Below are positions 1 to 6,052 of a stretch of 9,960 bases of DNA, piece by piece. This DNA is from Planctomycetaceae bacterium (GTDB lineage: Bacteria > Planctomycetota > Planctomycetia > Pirellulales > Pirellulaceae), in assembly GCA_007695205.1 (NCBI GenBank), contig REEF01000340.1, positions 1-9,960 on the forward strand, given 5' to 3'. The notes under the pieces were generated by a model. It searched no databases. It worked only from the letters and a program-made list of their open reading frames with translations, and had not been told where the DNA came from. Position 1 is the first letter of the stretch. Each line of letters begins with the position of its first letter. A program made the position numbers and the translations under genes.

Positions 1-1278
1 CACGTCGTCCAACCGTACTTCGTGTTCGACGTGGCCGTTCTTGATGATCTCCAGGTACTCGACCGACTCGCGGATCGACAGGCTTAACGTGGCCATCAAC
101 TCGACCGTCTGGCCCTCGTCAGCGCGGAACACATGGCCCGGCAATTCTCCGTTGACCAGCGGCTGGCGGATCAGCGGGCCGTTGGTCACCATCACTCGCC
201 CGGCGCGCAGGTTGTCCCACCAGGATGCGTGATCCAGTTCCGAGCCGCAATGGACGTACACCCGGTTATAACCCGGCGGGTTGGGACCGATCCCCGAACC
301 ACTACCAGCCGAGGGGGGCAACCGGATGCCGCTCTCCAGCAACTGGTAGTAGATATATTCGGACCAGCGGCCGTTGCCGTGCGGATCGGGGAACGAGAGT
401 CGGTCGCGGGTTCGGCCGCCGGTCTCGTCGCTCAACATCCTTTCGCGCTGCATGTGCTGGTTGCACAGGCCGATAGAATCGACCATGCCGCTGGCGACCC
501 AGACCGGCAGATCCCAGCCAAAGGGCCTTTCGATATCGACGTGTACGTCCGGGAAGCGGCGAGACAAGACCAGAAAATCACACGACGACGGGAACTCGGG
601 TTCCGCCTGGCCGACAGGCAGCGGTTCGAGGAGATTAAAATACGACAACGCTCCGCCCGCACGATCGTCTTGGCCGGCCATCACATGGTACAGACCTCGC
701 GGCTCCGATCGCCGCAGCAGATCTTGTGGGAGGGGCTGGTCGGCCCACGGATTCTGTTCTTGGTTCCATGTCATCACGGGCACGACATTCAAACCCTCGG
801 CGGCCATCAGCAAGGGGATCTCGTCGATGTCGCGGCGGACCAGCAGATCGCCCGAGTACCAGCCCTCGTCGTTCATATTGACAAAGCGTTCCATCTTCAG
901 TTGGGCGTTGTTCGCATCGCCTCGATGGATCGTGAACCCGCCCGTACGAATTTTGTACTCGGGGCCCCGTTCCATCTCGAACGTGTACGCACCCGGTCGT
1001 AGTTCGAGCACCGCCATGCCCGGGATGACGAAGTGGTCGTGCCAGTAGACGACGCCCGATGGTCGGACAGGTCTGCCACGTGCGTCGCGCAGATGCATCC
1101 GCACGGCAATGGGCTTGCCGGTCTGGTCATCCAGGACGCGAATCTCTAGCTGCTCTCGCGGCCGAGCCTGAGCCCAGAGGGTTGGCGGACCAGGCCCTAC
1201 GAAGGGACTCAGGATCTCCGGGGCAACCAAGCAGGATACGTGCACCGCGAATAGGGCCAGCGCGGGACGGGTTTTCAA
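1..1278 (-). CDS. Secreted CehA/McbA-like metallohydrolase-family protein (partial, C-terminus off the window)
   Basis: The minus strand is open from 1278 to the left edge (426 codons). The start is TTG at 1278-1276, with GGAG 8 nt upstream; an ATG nearby is out of frame and hits a stop after five codons. Residues 1-38 look like a Sec signal peptide ending in AQA. Residues about 42-135 look like a beta-rich domain (LEIRVLDDQTGKPIAVRMHL). The core then reads WYSGDLLVRRDIDEI (140-154) and LLMAAEGLNVVPVMTW. The distal part has LPPSAGSGSGIGPNPPGYNR, then HASWWDNLRAGRVMVTNGPL with Asn366. These are landmarks I know from planctomycete CehA/McbA-family proteins. In that family the first motif is usually GDLHVHRP; here both His are replaced (Leu146, Arg148) and a nearby usual His is Asn164, so hydrolase activity is doubtful. 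It was read directly by translating the minus strand. It is divergent from the YkgJ-like gene across a 67-bp spacer. Confidence 0.88.
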   Translation of the reverse strand, partial: MKTRPALALFAVHVSCLVAPEILSPFVGPGPPTLWAQARPREQLEIRVLDDQTGKPIAVRMHLRDARGRPVRPSGVVYWHDHFVIPGMAVLELRPGAYTFEMERGPEYKIRTGGFTIHRGDANNAQLKMERFVNMNDEGWYSGDLLVRRDIDEIPLLMAAEGLNVVPVMTWNQEQNPWADQPLPQDLLRRSEPRGLYHVMAGQDDRAGGALSYFNLLEPLPVGQAEPEFPSSCDFLVLSRRFPDVHVDIERPFGWDLPVWVASGMVDSIGLCNQHMQRERMLSDETGGRTRDRLSFPDPHGNGRWSEYIYYQLLESGIRLPPSAGSGSGIGPNPPGYNRVYVHCGSELDHASWWDNLRAGRVMVTNGPLIRQPLVNGELPGHVFRADEGQTVELMATLSLSIRESVEYLEIIKNGHVEHEVRLDDV

Positions 1279-1345
1279 GACGGCTTCTCCATGTAACGAT
1301 AGCGGCACCAATCAGAAAGACGCTTCTATCATAGGATATCAAAGA

Positions 1346-1765
1346 ATGGACGATCAGCGGTGGTACCGGGACGGATTGCGGTTCCAGTGCACGCAGTGCG
1401 GCAATTGCTGCACCGGTGCGCCCGGCTACGTTTGGGTGAATAAACAGGAAATCCAGCAACTGGCTGCCCAGATGGGTATGGCCAACCAGCAGCAGTTCGA
1501 GGACCAGTACGTGCGACGGATTGGAATTCGCAAGAGTCTGCGCGAGTTTCCCAACGGGGATTGCGTGTTCTTCGATACCGAATCGCGCGGGTGCTCGGTC
1601 TATCAGGCTCGTCCGCGACAGTGCCGAAGCTGGCCCTTCTGGGACTCGAATCTGCGCGACTCGGCGGCCTGGGAGGATACCTGCCGGATCTGTCCGGGCA
1701 GCGGTCGAGGCGAATTATACTCGCTCGAAACCATCGAAACGCAGCGGCAAATGATCCGTGTATGA
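1346..1765 (+). CDS. YkgJ-family cysteine-cluster protein (CxxCxxCC)
   Basis: A 139-residue protein with the full cysteine signature of the YkgJ family (PF03692). Near the N-terminus is FQCTQCGNCCTG, with Cys15, Cys18, Cys21 and Cys22. In the middle is NGDCVFFD (Cys73), then GCSVYQARPRQCRSWPFW (Cys83, Cys93), and finally Cys113-x2-Cys116. Such proteins are predicted to bind zinc or an iron-sulfur cluster; their role is generally unknown. No signal peptide or membrane segment is visible, so it is probably cytoplasmic. Length fits the short members of the family. The ATG at 1346 has a modest AGGA 10 nt upstream. It is divergent from the CehA/McbA-like gene and convergent with the TPR gene, so it is probably a single-gene unit. 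No key residue looks missing. Confidence 0.92.
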   Translation: MDDQRWYRDGLRFQCTQCGNCCTGAPGYVWVNKQEIQQLAAQMGMANQQQFEDQYVRRIGIRKSLREFPNGDCVFFDTESRGCSVYQARPRQCRSWPFWDSNLRDSAAWEDTCRICPGSGRGELYSLETIETQRQMIRV

Positions 1766-1783
1766 CGGCGGCTCGGACCGCCG
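1766..1783 (+). terminator. Hairpin after the YkgJ-like stop codon, possible terminator
   Basis: CGGCGG (1766-1771) and CCGCCG (1778-1783) form a 6-bp GC stem with loop CTCGGA, immediately after the TGA at 1763-1765 and between two convergent genes. No U-tract follows, so if it acts in termination it is not a classical intrinsic terminator. Confidence 0.3.
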
Positions 1784-1803
1784 GTTGGTGGTTCGTCCAG
1801 CGA

Positions 1804-3336
1804 TCAAGGGCGGTCGCTGTTGGCGACCGAAGATTCCAACTGTTCGGCCAGCTTCGTGTGCTCGTCAGCCAGCACCTGATTACCCAGTTCCTGGTACAGG
1901 CCGCCCAGGGTGCGATGGATGCTGGCGCGGGGCGGCAACTTGCGCAGCGCCGTTTCCAATTGCGTCACCGCTTCTCGCGTTCTGCCCAATCTGGCAAGGA
2001 TCGTGCCCAGCGTATCATGGATTTCCGGATGGTCGGACATCTGTTCGGCCGATTCGGCCAATCGCAGCGCCCGCTCCAGATCCGGGGGATCGCGATGAGC
2101 CAAGCCCCAGGCCAGGTTGTTCAGGACTTCGGGAGTGCGGGGGTTGCGTTGCTGAGCCTGTTCCAAGTGCATGACGCCTCGGTCCAGATCACCCAGCGTG
2201 ATGGCTCGTGTGCCCAACGCCAGGTGGATCGCGCCGGGTGCGGCGCCGCGAGCCAGCATTTGGTTCAGCATCTGGACCGCCTGCTCGGCGGGATCATCCT
2301 CCCCGACGGCCAGCGAGCCCAGGATCGCCAAGGCGCGTTCGTTGGACGCATCGAATTGAAGGATGCGTTCCAGGAACTCTAACTGCCGCACCGGGTCCGG
2401 TTTTTTTGGATCGCTGGTAGCGCTTAACCACTGCAGGTACACGGCGCTCAACGCCTTCTGGAATGGTTCGGGATCGGAAGCGTTCAGGCCCTCGGCCAGC
2501 ACCCGCACGGCGTCTTCGTACCGCTCCTGCAACACCAGGCTGTTAGCCCATGCCTGACGATGGATCGGTTGATCGGGTTCCGCCTGGACGCGAGCCTGAA
2601 AGAATTCGCCTGCCTGAACTGCCGCACGTCGCGATTCAGCCTTGCGCCCGGCTTGGGCCTGCAGTCGCGCCAAATCCAGTAACAGCGCGGGCCGTTGCGA
2701 CGCCACGCGCTCGATCTGGCTGATCGCCTTGTTGTTTTCGCCTCGCAGCAGGTAAAGCCTCGTCAGGTGGACCCGTGACTCGGCCTCGTAGGCCCCATCT
2801 CGAGCGGCCTGCAGCAGATGGTGCTCCAGAACACGAGCCTGGTCCGACGTCAGCGGTGTCTGTTGACGCATCAGGTCAGCGGCCAGCCAAAAATGAGCGG
2901 GCGGATGCCCCGGTTGGGTATCCGAAGCGATCCGACGCATCCAACTTCGCGCCGACGCCAGGTCGCCCTGCCGTTCGGCCGTCAACGCCAAACCAAAACT
3001 GGACGTGGGCGATTGCGAGTCCAGGAAAGCGATCCGTCGAAAGGCCACGTGCGCTGCCTGGAGATCGTCGTCCTGTAATGCCGTACGCCCCTCCAGGTCC
3101 AATTGCCGAATCCGCTGCGCTGGCAACGTACGGCTATGGAAAAAGGGAATCATCACGAAAACAAGCGCGGATACGATCGCCGGTACGCCCAGCACCAGGG
3201 AGACCCAGCGACGAGTCGCCCACCATTGCAGAAAAAACAGCAGGAAGTACTCGGGCAAAATCCACAGAACTGATCCCAACCAATACAACCACTCTAGCCT
3301 TCGCCGCTTATTCCTCTTCTTTTTCGGCTCGGTCAC
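1804..3336 (-). CDS. Membrane-anchored tetratricopeptide-repeat protein
   Basis: A 510-residue protein. The N-terminus is very basic (KKKRNKRRR, 5-13) and is followed by two hydrophobic segments, about 15-39 and 44-65, so it is probably anchored in the inner membrane. From about residue 80 onward there are degenerate TPR helices. The clearest are 84-107, 114-137, 368-400, 402-433 and 436-469 (HPEIHDTLGTILARLGRTRE and a following AVTQLETALRK), and a last one near 472-500. TPR arrays bind partner proteins; no enzymatic domain is visible, so the partner and pathway are unknown. The start is GTG at 3336 with AAGG 6 nt upstream. It is convergent with the YkgJ-like gene, 38 bp apart. A run of seven T on the plus strand at 2401-2407 encodes Lys-Lys; the frame is intact across it. 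Confidence 0.9.
   Translation of the reverse strand: MTEPKKKRNKRRRLEWLYWLGSVLWILPEYFLLFFLQWWATRRWVSLVLGVPAIVSALVFVMIPFFHSRTLPAQRIRQLDLEGRTALQDDDLQAAHVAFRRIAFLDSQSPTSSFGLALTAERQGDLASARSWMRRIASDTQPGHPPAHFWLAADLMRQQTPLTSDQARVLEHHLLQAARDGAYEAESRVHLTRLYLLRGENNKAISQIERVASQRPALLLDLARLQAQAGRKAESRRAAVQAGEFFQARVQAEPDQPIHRQAWANSLVLQERYEDAVRVLAEGLNASDPEPFQKALSAVYLQWLSATSDPKKPDPVRQLEFLERILQFDASNERALAILGSLAVGEDDPAEQAVQMLNQMLARGAAPGAIHLALGTRAITLGDLDRGVMHLEQAQQRNPRTPEVLNNLAWGLAHRDPPDLERALRLAESAEQMSDHPEIHDTLGTILARLGRTREAVTQLETALRKLPPRASIHRTLGGLYQELGNQVLADEHTKLAEQLESSVANSDRP
1811..1829 (-). other. Perfect 7-bp hairpin inside the last codons of the TPR gene
   Basis: CGGTCGC (1811-1817) and GCGACCG (1823-1829) pair perfectly around a 5-nt loop. 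It covers codons near the C-terminus of the TPR protein and faces the end of the convergent YkgJ-like gene. It could slow polymerase or protect 3' ends of either transcript. No U-tract follows on either strand. Confidence 0.3.
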
Positions 3337-3359
3337 CGTCCACCTTTCTTTCCGTTCTG

Positions 3360-3482
3360 TCAGAAAACGTCAGGAACCCCCAGCCTCGAGCAGACGTTCC
3401 TGAGCGATTGTCCGACGCGCACGTTCGGCTCATGCTGTTCGATCAAGCTGAACACGACCGCCGCCTGGCCTTCGCCCCCCAC
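3360..3482 (-). pseudogene. Possible small ORF or gene relic with a Rossmann-like start
   Basis: On the minus strand an open frame runs from an upstream in-frame TAG to a TGA at 3362-3360. It reads KEIIIVGGEGQAAVVFSLIE, then QHEPNVRVGQSLRNVCSRLG and VPDVF. Codon third positions are rich in G and C, as in real genes here. The pattern of a beta strand, GGxGxAAVV and a helix resembles the N-terminal nucleotide-binding segment of NeuD/PglD-type sugar acyltransferases. No ATG lies ahead of it; GTG at 3482 would give 40 residues but cut the strand, and an AAGGA sits 10 nt upstream of it. It may be a decayed 5' fragment, a small protein with a rare start, or chance. The complementary plus frame is also open, which weakens the case. 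Confidence 0.25.
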
Positions 3483-3776
3483 AATGATTATTTCCTTCGA
3501 ATAGGGGCAGAAACACTAGCTGGTCTATTCTGACACCCCAAGTCGAGTGATTCAAGTTATTTCGGGCTCTGTTGTTACATTTCGACCGGATTGCTCGGCC
3601 GCCACGCCAGGCGTTGGAAGAAAATGCAGGCCGATCCATTATGGTTTCGAACGCGAGGCGGTTGTCGCCAGCGGCATGGCCCGGCTGGTGGGATTTTCCC
3701 AAGTAATCATTGCATAGGGATTTAAGTCGCGTCAAACGGGTAGGAAAGCAGCGAGGGCATGGATTTTTTCACGCTT

Positions 3777-3793
3777 CGGCACGCTTATTGCTT
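3777..3793 (+). promoter_or_regulatory. Sigma-54 (RpoN) type -24/-12 promoter
   Basis: CGGCACGCTTATTGCTT fits the RpoN consensus TGGCACG-N4-TTGCW except for the first base. The invariant GG (3778-3779) and GC (3790-3791) are separated by exactly 10 nt. Transcription would be expected to begin near 3802-3804, giving a leader of about 80 nt before the sigma-factor ATG at 3886. The site is intergenic and correctly oriented. No binding site for an enhancer-binding protein was identified. Confidence 0.6.
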
Positions 3794-3885
3794 GATAAGT
3801 GGGTGTCCGCGATCGGCACGTCACGCGATCACTGGTCGAAATACTGGTAGGTTTCTACGGGACGTGGTATCATGGAAGGTCATCC

Positions 3886-4596
3886 ATGCGTTTCGACGCG
3901 GTGGTATCTGCAACGAACTTTTTTCATTTGGCTTCGTACAAAATGATGAGCACACTGCTGCAAGATAAGCCGAAGTCGGTTGCCTGCAAAAAACCGGTGG
4001 GAAAACAGACGGACGAGGAGTTGCTGTTGACCTACCGAGTGACGCAGGATCGGACGTTGTTCCAGGAATTGGTGGGACGGTACGAACGGGAGTTGTACAG
4101 TTATTTGCGGCGATACCTGGGAAATGCCGAATTGGCCGAGGATGCCTTTCAATCAGCCTTTTTGCAGGTGCATTTGAAATGTGATTTGTTCGAGGCCGGC
4201 CGACGATTCAAGCCGTGGTTGTACGCCATCGCGACGAATCAAGCGATCGACGTGCAACGCAAGGATCGCCGTCATCGAGCAGTCAGTTTGGATGGATTAG
4301 CGGGACAAGCTGAGATGGGGCGTGAACGCCCGTTGATGGATTTCATGGTTTGCCAGGAGGCGGAACCGAGTACTCGAGCCCATGAAGACGAGCGAAATGA
4401 AGCGTTGCAGGGTGCGATCGATCAATTGTCCGAGCAGATGCGAACGGTGGTGCATCTGGTTTACTATCAAGGTTTGAAATATCGTGAGGCGGCCGAGATC
4501 ATGCGAATTCCCGTGGGCACGGTGAAGAGTCGTCTTCACACGGCCATGGCTCGGTTGTCGGAATTCTGGAAACGTCATCACCCGGATCTCGATTAG
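3886..4596 (+). CDS. ECF-type RNA polymerase sigma factor (sigma-70 family)
   Basis: A 236-residue protein with the two domains of an extracytoplasmic-function sigma factor. Region 2 spans about 57-130, with LFQELVGRYERELYSYLRRY, LAEDAFQSAFLQVH and FKPWLYAIATNQAIDVQRK, which recognises the -10 element and binds core polymerase. Region 4 spans about 176-232, with LSEQMRTVVHLVYYQGLKYR and a helix-turn-helix REAAEIMRIPVGTVKSRLHT that reads the -35 element. Start choice: ATG 3886 has GGAAGG 6 nt upstream; the tandem ATGs at 3943 and 3946 lack such a site but give an N-terminus closer to the family norm. A start at 3799 is unlikely, because it lies at the predicted RpoN transcription start. A membrane protein with an anti-sigma-like N-terminus follows after 7 nt, as expected for a sigma/anti-sigma pair. 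An RpoN-type promoter upstream suggests a regulatory cascade. Confidence 0.93.
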   Translation: MRFDAVVSATNFFHLASYKMMSTLLQDKPKSVACKKPVGKQTDEELLLTYRVTQDRTLFQELVGRYERELYSYLRRYLGNAELAEDAFQSAFLQVHLKCDLFEAGRRFKPWLYAIATNQAIDVQRKDRRHRAVSLDGLAGQAEMGRERPLMDFMVCQEAEPSTRAHEDERNEALQGAIDQLSEQMRTVVHLVYYQGLKYREAAEIMRIPVGTVKSRLHTAMARLSEFWKRHHPDLD

Positions 4597-4603
4597 ATAA
4601 ATT

Positions 4604-5581
4604 ATGGGCGAGGATCTTCTAGGGTATCTGCTGAACGTGGTCGATGAACAGGAGCGTCGGCGGATCGAAGCCGCGCTGGTGCGGGATTCCCAACTACGAC
4701 GCCAATTCGAGACGCTGCGTCAACAGTTCAGCAGCCACGACACGTCTAGTGTTGCCGAACCGCCACCGGGACTGGCCGAACAGACTTGCGATCTGGTGCA
4801 TGGTTATCAGCAATTGCAGCGACAAAGGGCCGTTGAGGCTCGGGAGTCTTGTAACTCGGGAAGCAGGCGGTTTTGGTCCATCGTCGACGCGATGACGTTC
4901 ACAGGCTTGATCCTGGTCGCTGCCACGCTCTTTCTGCCGGCGATCGCAAATAGCTGGTTTCGCTCGGACATCCTCGGCTGCCAGCGAAATCTGCAGCGTC
5001 TGGGCATCGCCTTGTACGAATTCAGTGATTTCAACGAACGTCTATTCCCCAAGATACCTGTGTCGGGAAACCGCGCCGCTGCAGGGATCTATGGCCCCAT
5101 CTTGTACCACGCTGGCTATCTGGACGACCCGCAGGTGATCGTCTGCCCCAGTTCGTCATTGGCCGCAGACGCGACGGACTGGCGAATCCCCACCTTTAGA
5201 GAATTGGATGAAGCTACTGGATTGGAATTGGAACGCCTTCGTCGGCGGATGGGCGGCAGCTACGGTTATGTGCTGGGGTACGTGCTGAATCGACGCCATT
5301 TCCCACCGAAAAACGCAGGGCGTTCTTTCTATGCGCTCATGTCCGATGCACCCAGCATGCATCTTCCCGGCAGGCATAGCAGCAATCATCTGGGCCGCGG
5401 GCATAACGTGTTGTACGAAGACGGACGCGTAGAATTCATCAGCCGGCGAGCGGAACCGAGACTTTACAAGCCTCTGTTTGTCAACCGTCTTGGGTTCGCT
5501 GAGGCTGGCGCGGATGAGAATGATTACGTCATTGGAGGTAGTTGGATGCCCCCAGTGCGCCGCGCCATGCTTGTCCGCTAG
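4604..5581 (+). CDS. Anti-sigma-like / pseudopilin-like (DUF1559-type) fusion membrane protein
   Basis: A 325-residue protein starting 7 nt after the sigma-factor stop, so surely co-transcribed. Residues 1-40 (GYLLNVVDEQERRRIEAALV, then a short helix) resemble the cytoplasmic N-terminal segment of FecR/RsiW-like anti-sigma factors, without the HxxxCxxC zinc motif. One membrane helix lies at about 97-116. It runs into CQRNLQRLGIALYEFSDFNE (126-145), which mirrors the post-helix start of planctomycete DUF1559/prepilin-type proteins (CxxNLxQLGLALxxYxD). The C-terminal part ends in NHLGRGHNVLYEDGRVEFIS (261-280), the hallmark HX9DG-type motif. I infer that the N-terminus holds the sigma factor at the membrane and the pilin-like domain lies outside the cytoplasm as sensor or structural part. 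The start lacks a clear Shine-Dalgarno site, and translational coupling is likely. Confidence 0.85.
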   Translation: MGEDLLGYLLNVVDEQERRRIEAALVRDSQLRRQFETLRQQFSSHDTSSVAEPPPGLAEQTCDLVHGYQQLQRQRAVEARESCNSGSRRFWSIVDAMTFTGLILVAATLFLPAIANSWFRSDILGCQRNLQRLGIALYEFSDFNERLFPKIPVSGNRAAAGIYGPILYHAGYLDDPQVIVCPSSSLAADATDWRIPTFRELDEATGLELERLRRRMGGSYGYVLGYVLNRRHFPPKNAGRSFYALMSDAPSMHLPGRHSSNHLGRGHNVLYEDGRVEFISRRAEPRLYKPLFVNRLGFAEAGADENDYVIGGSWMPPVRRAMLVR

Positions 5582-5742
5582 GTACGATACCCATGGAGGC
5601 AACCGTTGTTGACGAGTCGAGATCGGTAGCTGTTCAGAAGTAAATCGAGGAATTTTGCCCCGGCGCGGCAGAATGCCTCAACAGTCGTTAGGCGCAGTGA
5701 ATCACCCGTCCATGGGATCGGAAAGAATCGAGAGGAAATTTC

Positions 5743-6030
5743 ATGAGATTCAAGAGGGGAGACTTTGGCATGGAGATCCTTGCCATCGTGGCAGTATTGG
5801 GACTATGGTTTGCCCTGCAGATTTGGATTCTGCCGCGGGCTGGTGTCCCTACGTGAATGAGCGGTGTTTGTGAGCCGAGTTCGGCTCCCCAAACTCGTTT
5901 GCCTTACGCGATGCCGCCCGTTGGTTCTGACGATCCCGTTGGTTCTGACGATCAGGAGGACGGTCGAATCGGTGCCGGTTTTTCGGCGGCGGAATCGGAT
6001 GACACGTCTTCTGACGAGCCACGAAATTGA
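5743..6030 (+). CDS. Candidate selenoprotein: small single-pass membrane protein, TGA38 read as selenocysteine
   Basis: ATG 5743 has GAGGA 6 nt upstream. The frame encodes MRFKRGDFGMEILAIVAVLG and then LWFALQIWILPRAGVPT, with a membrane helix at about 11-30. It meets TGA at 5854-5856 and stays open for 57 further codons to TGA 6028-6030. With TGA read as Sec the protein has 95 residues. After the codon come MSGVC (Cys43, so U-x4-C) and an acidic, Ser/Asp-rich tail including two in-frame copies of PVGSDD. A stem-loop with the geometry of a bacterial SECIS begins 9 nt after the TGA. The Thr-Sec-Met-Ser-Gly-x-Cys turn just after the membrane helix suggests a redox-active pair at the membrane surface; the function is unknown. 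A DUF3365 haem lipoprotein gene follows after 22 nt. Alternatives are a true 37-residue protein (5743-5856), a Cys-to-stop mutation, or a sequencing error. Confidence 0.68.
5866..5894 (+). promoter_or_regulatory. Candidate bacterial SECIS element
   Basis: The lower stem GUUUG (5866-5870) pairs with CAAAC (5890-5894). A 1x2 internal loop (U5871 / CC5888-5889) separates it from the upper stem GAGCCG (5872-5877) with CGGCUC (5882-5887). The apical loop is AGUU. The loop starts 21 nt after the in-frame TGA, inside the 16-37 nt range known for bacterial SECIS elements, and has G at its second position, as the bacterial consensus requires. There is no U-tract, so it is not a typical terminator. It would recruit SelB during translation. 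Confidence 0.65.
5917..5952 (+). repeat. Two tandem 18-bp repeats, in frame
   Basis: CCCGTTGGTTCTGACGAT occurs twice without a mismatch (5917-5934 and 5935-5952). The unit is six codons (PVGSDD) in the frame that continues past the TGA at 5854. It looks like a recent duplication that preserved the frame. Confidence 0.9.
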
Positions 6031-6052
6031 GGCCTTCGCTCCTGGACGATTG

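Larger units (their letters stand above)
3337..3885. other. 549-bp spacer between divergent TPR and sigma-factor genes
   Basis: Contents from left to right: the GTG start context of the TPR gene, then a 41-codon minus-strand frame at 3360-3482 (separate entry), then about 290 bp (3483-3776) where I see no convincing gene, and then a sigma-54 type promoter at 3777-3793. Downstream lies the untranslated leader of the sigma-factor gene, with the segment GTGGTATCAT (3864-3873) that resembles an extended -10 element and a GGAAGG ribosome-binding site at 3874-3879. No tRNA and no long inverted repeats were noticed. Confidence 0.6.

Noticed and set aside
133..1048. Long plus-strand open frames (289 and 224 codons)
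   Set aside because: They lie opposite the minus-strand CehA/McbA-like gene, whose translation has recognisable family motifs; the plus frames give low-complexity, Arg-rich text without motifs.
1561..2382. Plus-strand 273-codon open frame
   Set aside because: It overlaps the YkgJ-like gene in another frame and runs antisense to the TPR gene; no recognisable domain.
2401..2407. Run of seven T (A7 in the TPR mRNA) as a programmed slippage site
   Set aside because: The frame is intact on both sides and encodes a complete TPR protein, so no frameshift is needed.
3360..3482. IS3-type transposase OrfA fragment
   Set aside because: VRVGQSLRNVCSRLGVPDV faintly resembles the OrfA helix-turn-helix, but the expected following YYRW segment and inverted repeats are absent.
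5864..6052. Upstream extension of the haem lipoprotein to ATG 5864
   Set aside because: It would place more than 60 residues before a clear lipoprotein signal and overlaps the readthrough frame of the candidate selenoprotein; starts at 6053 or 6074 fit better.
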